Positions 50,423-56,885 of a stretch of 56,885 bases of DNA are shown here, piece after piece. Each line of letters opens with the position of its first letter. The stretch's first letter is position 1. Both the position numbers and the translations under genes were made by a program. The DNA lies in NCBI RefSeq assembly GCF_009709555.1, contig NZ_WJBG01000233.1:1-56885 (forward strand), written 5' to 3'. The notes beneath the pieces are model-generated. The model did not search any database, had not been told where the DNA came from, and was given only the letters and a program-made list of their open reading frames with translations. The DNA comes from Streptomyces blattellae (GTDB lineage Bacteria; Actinomycetota; Actinomycetes; Streptomycetales; Streptomycetaceae).

Positions 50423-52102
50423 ATGCCGCCGACCGGCCCGGACTTCCAGCGGCTCTTCCACGCCACGCTGTCGCCGCTGCTGATCCTCACTCCCGACTTC
50501 ACCATCGTCGAGGTCAACCGCGCCTACCTGGCGGCCACCGGCACCGGGCGGGACATCGTCGGGCAGCCGATCTTCGAGGTGTTCCCCGGCAGCCCGGCCG
50601 CCCCTCCCCCAGCCTTCGGCCGGGGGGACCCCCATCGCGCTGCGCGCGCCGACGGCGTCTCCGAGCTGCGCCGCTCGCTGGAGACGGTGGTCGGGACCGG
50701 TCGTACGGACGTCATGGCGTTGCAGCGGTACGACATCCCCGCAGGGGACGGGGGGCCGTTCGCCGAGCGCTACTGGAGTCCCGTCAACACGCCGGTCATC
50801 GGAGCCGACGGCCGGGTGACGCACATCATCCACCGGGTCGAGGACGTCACCGAGTTCGTGCGTCTGCGCGAGGTGGGGCGGGGGCAGCGGCGGGCGACGG
50901 CCGAGGGCATGGAGACCGACCTGCTGGTGCGGGCCCGGCAGATCCGTGAGGTGAACGACCAGCTCAGCCGGGCGAACACCGAACTGGACGCGGCGGGGCG
51001 GCAGTTGCGCGAGGAGCAGCGGGCCAAGGACCGGTTCATCGCCACGCTCTCGCACGAGCTGCGCAACCCCCTGGCAGCCGCAGCCGCGGCCACCGAGCTG
51101 CTGGCGCTGGACCTGCCGGACGGGCATCCGGCGCTGTCGGTCCTGGAACGCCAGCTGGGCACGCTGGTGCGGATGAGCAACGACCTGCTCGACGGCACCC
51201 GGGCGGTGACCGGGCGGCTGGAGCTGGTGCGCGAGCGGACCGACCTCGGGTCCGTCGTGGACAGCGCGTGCGCCGACATCCGGGGCCTGTTCGGGCACGA
51301 GGACCGCACGCTGCACGTCAGCCTCCCACCGGGGCCGGTGCCGGTGGACGGGGACCGGCTGCGGCTGGCCCAGGTCCTGACGAACCTGCTGTCGAACGCC
51401 CTCAAGTACACCCCGCCGGGCGGCCACACCGAGGTGCGGCTCACGGTCGAGGACGGGCAGGTCCGGCTGACCGTGCAGGACGACGGCATCGGCTTCGATC
51501 CCGGGCAGGCGGAGGACCTCTTCGGGGTGTTCATGCGGGCGGCCCCGGTCGGCCCGCGCAGCCCGGAGGGCCTGGGGCTGGGGCTCGCGGTCGCGCGGAC
51601 GGTCATGGAACTGCACGGCGGCACCATCTCGGCGCACAGCGACGGGCCCGGCAAGGGCGCGACGTTCACGGCGCTGACGCCGGTGGCGGACACCGCGGCA
51701 CCGCGGCCACCGCGCCCCTTGTCCGCAGTCCGGCCGCCCCGGCGTCATCTGGCCGTCCTGATCGTGGAGGACAACACGGACCTGGCGGCGACCTATCGCA
51801 CCCTGCTGGAGCGGCAGGGCCACCATGTCACCACCGTGCACACGGGCGCCGACGCGCTCACCGCCACACAGGCCGACCTGTTCGACGTCGTCCTGTGCGA
51901 CCTGGGTCTGCCCGACATCGACGGCTACGCGGTCGCGCGGGGCGTACGGGCCCGGCCGCACGGCAAGCGGGTCCGGCTGATCGCGGTGTCGGGCTTCAGC
52001 CAGGGCACCGATCGCGTACTGTCCCGGGCGGCCGGGTTCGACACTCACTGGGCGAAGCCGCTGCCGCTGAGCGACTTGCTGGACCTGCTGGAACAGCCAT
52101 GA
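50423..52102 (+). CDS. Soluble hybrid histidine kinase (PAS-HisKA-HATPase-receiver)
   Basis: The 559-residue kinase has no membrane segment. A PAS domain covers ~8-145 (FHATLSPLLILTPDFTIVEV, THIIHRVEDVTEFV), a coiled linker leads to the phospho-His motif SHELRNPLAAA (His211), the ATPase domain has LLSNALKYTPPGG (Asn325), DDGIGF and GLGLGLAVA, and a C-terminal receiver carries Asp493 (VVLCDLGLPDIDG). About 15 residues (59-75) in the PAS domain come from an inserted palindromic repeat; homologues from memory run directly from FEVFPDNPDD to DGVSxLRxSLE. It is encoded with an OmpR regulator. Confidence 0.92.
   Translation: MPPTGPDFQRLFHATLSPLLILTPDFTIVEVNRAYLAATGTGRDIVGQPIFEVFPGSPAAPPPAFGRGDPHRAARADGVSELRRSLETVVGTGRTDVMALQRYDIPAGDGGPFAERYWSPVNTPVIGADGRVTHIIHRVEDVTEFVRLREVGRGQRRATAEGMETDLLVRARQIREVNDQLSRANTELDAAGRQLREEQRAKDRFIATLSHELRNPLAAAAAATELLALDLPDGHPALSVLERQLGTLVRMSNDLLDGTRAVTGRLELVRERTDLGSVVDSACADIRGLFGHEDRTLHVSLPPGPVPVDGDRLRLAQVLTNLLSNALKYTPPGGHTEVRLTVEDGQVRLTVQDDGIGFDPGQAEDLFGVFMRAAPVGPRSPEGLGLGLAVARTVMELHGGTISAHSDGPGKGATFTALTPVADTAAPRPPRPLSAVRPPRRHLAVLIVEDNTDLAATYRTLLERQGHHVTTVHTGADALTATQADLFDVVLCDLGLPDIDGYAVARGVRARPHGKRVRLIAVSGFSQGTDRVLSRAAGFDTHWAKPLPLSDLLDLLEQP
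50601..50645. repeat. Palindromic repeat element inside the kinase coding sequence
   Basis: CCCCTCCCCCAGCCTTCGGC followed by CGGGGGGACCCCCATCGC is the kind of dispersed hairpin repeat common between genes in Streptomyces (from memory). Stem TCCCCC-AGCC / GGC-CGGGGGGA closes over TTCG. Here it lies in frame within the PAS domain and adds PPPAFGRGDPHRAAR. Confidence 0.65.
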
Positions 52103-52113
52103 CATGTGTCTTC

Positions 52114-52143
52114 CCCCAGGGGCCGGGCTGTGCTTGCCTGGGG
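52114..52143 (+). terminator. Weak hairpin after the hybrid kinase
   Basis: CCCCAGG (52114-52120) and CCTGGGG (52137-52143) pair over a 16-base loop, followed by AGCCGTTTT. It lies between the kinase and the SGNH lipoprotein gene. Confidence 0.4.
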
Positions 52144-52177
52144 AGCCGTTTTCCGTGTCCGGGGCGGGAGTTGCTGT

Positions 52178-53080
52178 ATGCGGAGATCGTGGATCGTGGG
52201 GGTACTGCTGTCCGGGGTGCTGCTCGGCGCGTGCGGCGATCCGGCGTCCGAGCCGGAGGAAGCACCGCCCACGCCCTCCGCGCCGGCGGGCACGACACGA
52301 CAGCAGGCGCCGGCCACACCGACGACGCCGGTGCAGGCGCCCACCGTGCTCTACCTCGGGGACTCCCTGGCGATGGAGAACCAGAAGGTTCTGGGGCAGG
52401 AGCTGCGCAGGGACCTGGACGCCGAGTACACCAGCGCCCCGTACTCGGGCACCACGCTCTGCGACTACCTGGAGGGCACGAACAAGCGCTCCCTCGTCCC
52501 GGCCGCGCACAAGGCGGCCGCCCTGGTGCGCTCCCTGGACCCGGACTACGTGGTGCTGCAGTTCTGGGGCAACGCCTGGGGCTACACGTGGTGCATGGAC
52601 GGGATCACGCACGCCAAGTCTCCCAGCACCTACTTCGAGCGGTACGCCGCCGACGCCGAGCGCCTCACCGAGCAGATCGCGGCGGCCGGAGGATCCGAAC
52701 GCCCGCGGATCGTCTGGGTCTCGCAGGGCCCGGACCCCATCACCCCCGACCGGGTCCGGCGCGTGAACGCCATCTACGAGGAGCGGGCCGCCGCCTCCGG
52801 CGATCTCGTCGCCGACGCGGGCCGGACGGTCAGCCCGGCCGGCGGGCGCTACACCTGGACGCAGTACCTGCCCTGCACGCCGTACGAGCGCGAGCACCCC
52901 GACTACTGCACCGAGCCGGGCGGCGGCCGGACCGCGCTCCACATCGACGACGACTACCTGCACTTCTGTCTGGCCCCCACGACATCCAAGCCGAAGCCGT
53001 GCCCGGTCCGCTCCCCCGGCATCCTGCGGATCGCCCGGGAGATCACCCGGGCGATCGGCGAGGGGGTTCGGTCTCGATGA
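52178..53080 (+). CDS. SGNH/GDSL-hydrolase lipoprotein
   Basis: The 300-residue exported protein has a lipoprotein signal (WIVGVLLSGVLLGAC), a Pro/Thr-rich spacer and an SGNH domain: block I is VLYLGDSLAMEN with the nucleophile Ser, block III is LQFWGNAWGYTW and the C-terminal His lies in DDDYLHFC. It resembles the catalytic part of peptidoglycan or polysaccharide O-acetyl-modifying enzymes. Several cysteines may form disulfides. GGGAG is placed before the ATG. It follows the two-component operon, possibly as a separate unit. Confidence 0.85.
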   Translation: MRRSWIVGVLLSGVLLGACGDPASEPEEAPPTPSAPAGTTRQQAPATPTTPVQAPTVLYLGDSLAMENQKVLGQELRRDLDAEYTSAPYSGTTLCDYLEGTNKRSLVPAAHKAAALVRSLDPDYVVLQFWGNAWGYTWCMDGITHAKSPSTYFERYAADAERLTEQIAAAGGSERPRIVWVSQGPDPITPDRVRRVNAIYEERAAASGDLVADAGRTVSPAGGRYTWTQYLPCTPYEREHPDYCTEPGGGRTALHIDDDYLHFCLAPTTSKPKPCPVRSPGILRIAREITRAIGEGVRSR

Positions 53081-53226
53081 GCCTGTCGAGGTGACGGCGG
53101 GAGGTCGTCGCCGGTGAACTCGCCGTCGGCGGCACGGGGTTGTGGGGTGGTGGCGGTGGCGTGGCGGACCACGAGAGCGCCGAAATCGTTGGACAGCACG
53201 TGCCGTCGACCAGTGGGATGGCGCCC

Positions 53227-54150
53227 ATGTGTGCCCTGAAGATGCGTCCGGACGAAGTGGAGATCGACGCCGAGCTGGTGGGCCGGCTGATCGCCCGGCA
53301 GTTCCCCGACTGGGCGGGGCTGCCCGTGGCGCGGCTGGAGTCCTCCGGCACCGAGAACGCGATGTTCCGGCTCGGCGACGACCTGGTGGTACGGCTCCCC
53401 CGGCACCCCGGTGCCGTCGCGGACGTGGAGCACGAGCAGCGCTGGCTGCCCCGGCTGGGACCGCTGCTGCCGGCCGCGGTGCCCGAGCCGGTCGGGCGGG
53501 GCGTGCCGGGCGACGGGTTCCCGTGGGCGTGGTCGGTGTTCCGGTGGCTGGACGGGCACAATCCGGCGGTCGACGCGCTCGACGATCCCGGGACGCTGGC
53601 CGGGGAACTGGCGGCGTTCATCGGCGCGCTGCGCGGCATGGATCCCGGGGGCGGGCCGGTCGGCTACCGGGGCATTCCCCTGGCGACGCGGGACACGCCG
53701 ACGCGTGAGGCGCTCGCCCAGCTGACGAACACCGTGGACACGGACGCGGTGACGGCACTGTGGGAGGCGGCCCTACGGGTCCCGGGGCACTCCGGGCCGC
53801 CCGTCTGGGCGCACGGGGACCTGTCTCCCGGAAACGTGCTGGTGGCGGACGGACGACTGAGCGCGGTGATCGACTTCGGGACCTTGGGCGTCGGCGACCC
53901 GGCCGTGGATCTGATCGTGGCCTGGAACCTCCTGCCCGCGTCGGCCCGTGCCACCTTCCGTCAGGCCCTGGGCGTCGATGACGCCGAGTGGGCGCGGGGG
54001 CGGGGCTGGGCGCTGTCGGTCTCGCTGATCCAGCTGCCGTACTACTGGACGACGAATCCGCCGCTGGCGGCGAACTCACGGCATGTGATCAAGGAGATCC
54101 TGGCCGAGGCCGGACAAGCCTCGGCCGGCGGACCGGTGCACCAGCCGTAA
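53227..54150 (+). CDS. Aminoglycoside phosphotransferase (APH)-family kinase
   Basis: The 307-residue kinase-fold protein has the APH catalytic loop VWAHGDLSPGNVL (His196 to Asn203) and the metal loop VIDFGTLGVGDPAVDL, with the N-lobe motif SSGTENAMFRLGDDLVVRLP. It phosphorylates a small molecule; family members include macrolide and aminoglycoside kinases, but resistance should not be assumed. Several in-frame starts exist (53161, 53218, 53227, 53242); 53227 is used as a compromise because homologues begin close to EVEIDAELV. It converges with the PhnB-like gene. Confidence 0.88.
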   Translation: MCALKMRPDEVEIDAELVGRLIARQFPDWAGLPVARLESSGTENAMFRLGDDLVVRLPRHPGAVADVEHEQRWLPRLGPLLPAAVPEPVGRGVPGDGFPWAWSVFRWLDGHNPAVDALDDPGTLAGELAAFIGALRGMDPGGGPVGYRGIPLATRDTPTREALAQLTNTVDTDAVTALWEAALRVPGHSGPPVWAHGDLSPGNVLVADGRLSAVIDFGTLGVGDPAVDLIVAWNLLPASARATFRQALGVDDAEWARGRGWALSVSLIQLPYYWTTNPPLAANSRHVIKEILAEAGQASAGGPVHQP

Positions 54151-54156
54151 TCAACC

Positions 54157-54176
54157 GGGCACCGCGCTCTGTGCCC
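54157..54176. terminator. Bidirectional hairpin between convergent genes
   Basis: GGGCAC (54157-54162) and GTGCCC (54171-54176) form a 6-base stem over an 8-base loop between the APH gene and the PhnB-like gene, touching the latter's stop. Confidence 0.45.
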
Positions 54177-54658
54177 TACTCGCCCGCGTACGCCTTCTCC
54201 AGGGCGGCGATGTCGATCTTGCCCATCTTCATCATGGCTCCCATGGCGCGGGCGGCCTTCTCCGGGTCCGGGTCGGTGGTCAGCTCGATGAGACGGTCGG
54301 GCACGACCTGCCAGGAGAGGCCGTACTTGTCCTTCAGCCAGCCGCAGGGGCCGGGCTGGCCGCCGCCATCGAGGAACTTGGCCCAGTAGAAGTCGACCTC
54401 TTCCTGGTCCGCGCAGGCGATCATGAAGGAGATCGCCTCGGTGAACTTGAACTGCGGGCCGCCGTTGAGAGCCAGGAACCGCTGGCCGTTGGCCGTGAAC
54501 TCGACGGTCATCACGGACCCGGCGGGCTGCACGGTGCCCTCGGGGTAGCGGGCGACCTCACCGACAGCGGAGTTCTTGAAGATCGAGGTGTAGTAGTGGG
54601 CGGCGTCCTCGGCCTGGTCGTCGAACCAGAGACACGTGGTGAATCCGTCGGTGGCCAT
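54176..54658 (-). CDS. PhnB-like VOC protein (3-demethylubiquinone methyltransferase fold)
   Basis: The 160-residue protein has the PhnB / 3-dmu-9_3-mt pattern: TTCLWFDDQAEDAAHYYTSI, SVMTVEFTANGQRFLALNGG, FTEAISFMIACADQEEVDFY, CGWLKDKYGLSWQVVP and an MGAMMKMGKIDIAAL tail. Despite the family name it is a VOC-fold protein with no methyltransferase activity shown. The ATG start at 54658 is followed by a normal-length protein; AGGAGGTAC lies before it. It is probably a single transcription unit. Confidence 0.9.
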   Translation of the reverse strand: MATDGFTTCLWFDDQAEDAAHYYTSIFKNSAVGEVARYPEGTVQPAGSVMTVEFTANGQRFLALNGGPQFKFTEAISFMIACADQEEVDFYWAKFLDGGGQPGPCGWLKDKYGLSWQVVPDRLIELTTDPDPEKAARAMGAMMKMGKIDIAALEKAYAGE

Positions 54659-54718
54659 GAGTACCTCCTGGGTCGTGGAACGCGGTCACCTGTATCGACC
54701 GATCCTTCCCCCGGAACT

Positions 54719-54998
54719 CATCGGCCGGGCAGCCGGTTGATCCACGTGGCCGCTACACCGTCCCGGCATACCGGCTGTCCGGCACCGCCGGTTCGCCCGC
54801 CCGGATCCACTACGAGCGGGCGCACGCCTCGGCCGAACGGGCCGGAGCGCCCAGGCAGCCGTCGACCGCACGGAGAACATCGTGCGGTGGACCGAGATGG
54901 ACCGCGGTGGGCACTTCGCCGCGATGGAGGTGCCGGATCTGCTGGTCGAGGGCGTGCGGGCGTTCTTCCGGCAGTTGCGCGCGAAGGGTGACGGCTGA
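54719..54998 (+). pseudogene. Remnant of an epoxide hydrolase
   Basis: Two pieces match the C-terminal part of alpha/beta-fold epoxide hydrolases: YRLSGTAGSPARIHYERAHA SAER (about 54770-54840) and, in another frame after a deletion, VRWTEMDRGGHFAAMEVPDL LVEGVRAFFRQL ending at a TGA at 54996-54998. The GGHFAAxExP motif carries the catalytic His of the triad. The N-terminal two thirds, including the nucleophile Asp, are absent. It sits directly upstream of the clpP3 control region. Confidence 0.8.
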
Positions 54999-55014
54999 CC
55001 GTACGCGGAGACGC

Positions 55015-55044
55015 TCTGCCCACGGCGAATCTGCCGCGGGCAGA
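55015..55044 (+). promoter_or_regulatory. Tandem PopR-type boxes upstream of clpP3
   Basis: TCTGCCGCGGGCAGA (55030-55044) is a perfect TCTGCC-N3-GGCAGA box. Immediately before it TCTGCCCACGGCGAA (55015-55029) is a partial second copy with the same 15-base frame. This matches the site published for PopR activation of clpP3-clpP4 in Streptomyces lividans. The boxes end 90 bases before the clpP3 start. Confidence 0.85.
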
Positions 55045-55134
55045 GAAACCCCCGGCGGGGGCGGTTCCCGGCCGAGAGTGGAGAGCGCAACCCACTGCGA
55101 CTCGACACCTCGACACTCGACCAGGAGCGCGCCA

Positions 55135-55788
55135 ATGTCTCAACTCACCGCCGGCCGGAGGCCGGACCCCATGCCGCGGGCCGAGGAGGGCGACACCCCT
55201 CCGACCCGGTTCGACGACCACCTCGCCGCCCAACTCCTCGGTCAGCGGATCGTGTTGCTGGGCACCCAGGTCGACGAGATCTCCGCGAACCGGGTCTGCT
55301 CCCAGCTGCTGATCCTGTCCGCCGAGGACCCGCGCACGGACATCAGCCTGTACATCAACAGCCCGGGGGGCTCGGTGTACGCGGGTCTCGCCATCTACGA
55401 CACGATGCGGCTCATCCCGAACGGCGTGTCGACGCTCGCGATGGGTTTCGCGGCGAGCATGGGCCAGTTCCTGCTCTGCGGCGGCACGCCCGGCAAGCGG
55501 TACGCCCTGCCGAACGCGCGGATCATGATGCACCAGGGGTCGGCGGGCATCGGCGGCACCACCGCCGACATCGAGATCCAGGCGGAGAACCTGGACCACA
55601 GCAAGCGGACCATGGAGCGGCTGCTCGCCGAGAACACGGGCCAGTCACCGGAGACCATCGCCCGGGACGGCGACCGCGACCGCTGGTTCACGGCCGAGGA
55701 GGCCATGGAGTACGGCATGGTGGACCGGGTCCTGGAGTCCCTTGCGGACGTCCGCCCGGCCGCCTCGAAGCGACGGATGGGGCTGTGA
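55135..55788 (+). CDS. clpP3: ATP-dependent Clp protease proteolytic subunit ClpP3
   Basis: The 217-residue ClpP peptidase carries the full triad: Ser108 in MGFAASMGQ, His133 in ARIMMHQG and Asp182 in DRDRWFTAEEA. YINSPGGSVYAGLAIYDTM is the conserved handle region. It degrades proteins in a barrel with a Clp ATPase. AGGAG is seven bases before the ATG. clpP4 follows one base after its stop, so the two subunits are co-translated and likely form one mixed complex. The PopR boxes upstream fit induction when ClpP1/ClpP2 are missing (known for S. lividans). Confidence 0.95.
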   Translation: MSQLTAGRRPDPMPRAEEGDTPPTRFDDHLAAQLLGQRIVLLGTQVDEISANRVCSQLLILSAEDPRTDISLYINSPGGSVYAGLAIYDTMRLIPNGVSTLAMGFAASMGQFLLCGGTPGKRYALPNARIMMHQGSAGIGGTTADIEIQAENLDHSKRTMERLLAENTGQSPETIARDGDRDRWFTAEEAMEYGMVDRVLESLADVRPAASKRRMGL

Positions 55789-55789
55789 C

Positions 55790-56392
55790 ATGGGGAACTA
55801 CACGATTCCGTACGTCGTCGAGCGGACCGCGCACGGCGAGCGCTCCTCCGACGTCTTCAGCCGTCTGCTGTCGGAGCGGATCATCTTCCTCGGCACCGAG
55901 ATCGACGACGGCGTCGCCAACGTCGTCATCGCGCAACTCCTCCATCTGGAGTCGTCGGCGCCGGAGAACGAGATCGCGGTCTACATCAACTCGCCCGGCG
56001 GCTCGTTCACTTCGCTGATGGCGATCTACGACACCATGACCTACGTGCAGGCGCCGATCTCGACGTTCTGCGTGGGCCAGGCGGCCTCCACGGCGGCCGT
56101 GCTGCTGGCCGGAGGGGATCCAGGTCGGCGGTTCGTGCTGGAGCACGCGCGCGTGCTGCTCGGCCAGCCGGCCAGCGGCGGCAGCCGGGGCGCGATCTCG
56201 GACCTCGCGCTCCAGGCCAAGGAGATGGTCCGGATCCGCTCCCAGGTGGAGGAGGTGCTGGCCCGGCACACGCACCATGACATCGCGACCCTGCGCGCGG
56301 ACATGGACCGGGACAAGGTGTTCACCGCCGAGGAGGCGGTGGCGTACGGGCTGGCCGACGAGGTGGTCAGCCGGCGCCTCGTCCGGGTCTGA
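55790..56392 (+). CDS. clpP4: ClpP4 subunit lacking the catalytic histidine
   Basis: The 200-residue ClpP-family subunit keeps the nucleophile Ser100 (VGQAASTAAVLL) and the Asp in MDRDKVFTAEEA, but the position of the catalytic His (ARxxxHQP in other ClpPs) reads ARVLLGQPASGG, with Gly125 in its place. It therefore should not cleave on its own and may serve as a structural or regulatory partner of ClpP3. The ATG is one base after the ClpP3 stop, preceded by GGATGGGG. Length and fold are otherwise normal. Confidence 0.93.
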   Translation: MGNYTIPYVVERTAHGERSSDVFSRLLSERIIFLGTEIDDGVANVVIAQLLHLESSAPENEIAVYINSPGGSFTSLMAIYDTMTYVQAPISTFCVGQAASTAAVLLAGGDPGRRFVLEHARVLLGQPASGGSRGAISDLALQAKEMVRIRSQVEEVLARHTHHDIATLRADMDRDKVFTAEEAVAYGLADEVVSRRLVRV

Positions 56393-56406
56393 GGCGCCGG
56401 CCGGCG

Positions 56407-56733
56407 TCAGGCGGCCAGGCAGAGGCCGTTGTACGGCGACGTGCCCGTGGCCCGGGTGCGGGTGAGTTCGCTCTGCGCCAGTGACAGCAGATCGCCGAGG
56501 CCCAGGCCGAGGGCGTGGGCGGCGGCCGCGAGGACCTCCGAGGAGGCCTCCTTGCGGCCGCGCTCCACCTCCGACAGATACGGCATGGAGATCCGGGCGG
56601 CGTCGGCCACGTCCTTGAGCGTCCGCTCCTGCGCGAGCCGCTCACGCCGCAGCACGTCGCCGATCAGGTCGCGCCAGAGAGGTTCCCTGGCTGCGGCAGG
56701 CGAGGTGGACCGGTCCGGCGCGGGCGGAGACAC
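56407..56733 (-). CDS. popR: PopR-like regulator of clpP3-clpP4
   Basis: The 108-residue protein has an XRE/ClgR-type helix-turn-helix (RTLKDVADAARISMPYLSEV ERGRKEASSEVLAAAAHALG). It ends in LCLAA; exposed terminal alanines mark PopR for ClpP1P2 degradation in S. lividans, so its level should rise when ClpP1P2 fails. It converges with clpP4 and the boxes upstream of clpP3 fit its activity. The start is uncertain: GTG 56733 is used, but the frame stays open through the upstream tandem repeats to the window edge. Confidence 0.88.
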   Translation of the reverse strand: MSPPAPDRSTSPAAAREPLWRDLIGDVLRRERLAQERTLKDVADAARISMPYLSEVERGRKEASSEVLAAAAHALGLGLGDLLSLAQSELTRTRATGTSPYNGLCLAA

Positions 56734-56802
56734 GGGCAGCCGATGCGTCCCGGACGACGCCCTCCGATCCGCCCCTCGACCCGTCGCGCGCGCCCCACTC
56801 CG

Positions 56803-56885
56803 GCCCGGCGCGGGTGCCGGGGTCCGGCCCGGCGCGGGTGCCGGGGTCCGGCCCGGCGCGGGTGCCGGGGTCCGGCCCGGCGCGG
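56803..56885. repeat. 24-bp tandem repeat at the window edge
   Basis: Three full copies and a partial fourth of a unit beginning GCCCGGCGCGGGTGCCGG and ending GGTCCG occur at 56803, 56827, 56851 and 56875. The period is a multiple of three; on the minus strand it reads PGRTPAPA in frame with popR. Confidence 0.85.

Noticed and set aside
53043..53225. Small minus-strand gene overlapping the APH gene start
   Set aside because: The product is Pro/Ser/Arg-rich and shows no similarity; it depends on the antisense of a conserved gene for its upper half.

Overview
The window is very GC-rich DNA with third-position GC bias. It has many GTG starts, many apparently leaderless genes (a -10 hexamer 6-8 bases before the start codon), and families typical of Streptomyces: TreS/Pep2/GlgB, LAL regulators, ROK regulators, XRE regulators with small Cys-rich partners, TerD, AIM24, and ClpP3/ClpP4/PopR. 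It is almost certainly a chromosomal segment of a Streptomyces or a close relative. The pairing of a treS-pep2-glgB cluster with a clpP3-clpP4-popR locus recalls the right arm of the S. coelicolor chromosome; that is inferred from memory, not from a search.

Layout. 1-4457: 3' part of treS, then pep2 and glgB (GlgE-pathway alpha-glucan metabolism). 4582-8101: acyl-CoA synthetase and a type II NADH-dehydrogenase-like flavoprotein. 8102-12110: anti-sigma-type ATPase, a small conserved protein, an Orn/Lys/Arg decarboxylase, a palindrome/small-ORF/terminator segment, a cyclic-nucleotide-binding protein and decayed coding DNA. 12111-15763: divergent lysE/argP and tetR/saccharopine-dehydrogenase pairs. 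15785-19096: an envelope-type operon of L,D-transpeptidase-like lipoprotein, response regulator and sensor kinase. 19325-26214: metabolic and stress genes (DUF488, FAD dehydrogenase with its TetR and twin operators, AlkB, metallo-beta-lactamase fold hydrolase, DUF4032 kinase-like protein, double Usp, VOC protein). 26291-28211: an XRE/TPR-like regulator followed by three overlapping Cys-containing mini-genes. 28622-36414: LAL regulator, GH105 hydrolase, esterase remnant, ROK repressor, and an orphan sugar-binding lipoprotein coupled to a DUF4239 membrane protein. 36645-40557: TerD-CAP-CAP fusion, AIM24 protein, decayed gene, PLP dehydratase. 40719-50414: pseudokinase, serine hydrolase, conserved Streptomyces protein, DUF6328, aldo/keto reductase, RNase HI, VOC protein, alcohol dehydrogenase, response regulator. 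50423-54658: hybrid histidine kinase carrying a repeat insertion, SGNH lipoprotein, APH-family kinase, PhnB-like protein. 54719-56885: epoxide hydrolase remnant, clpP3-clpP4 behind two PopR-type boxes, popR, and a 24-bp tandem repeat at the window edge.

How the parts work together. TreS and Pep2 turn trehalose/maltose into maltose 1-phosphate, and GlgB branches the resulting glucan; glgE itself is not in view. The GH105, ROK, sugar-binding and LAL genes look like a reduced plant-polysaccharide utilisation island that has lost its ABC permeases and an esterase. PopR (ending in -LAA) probably controls clpP3P4 through the TCTGCC-N3-GGCAGA boxes. No tRNA, rRNA, CRISPR array, integrase or transposase was recognised. 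At least five stretches hold remnants of decayed genes, consistent with a chromosome-arm setting.
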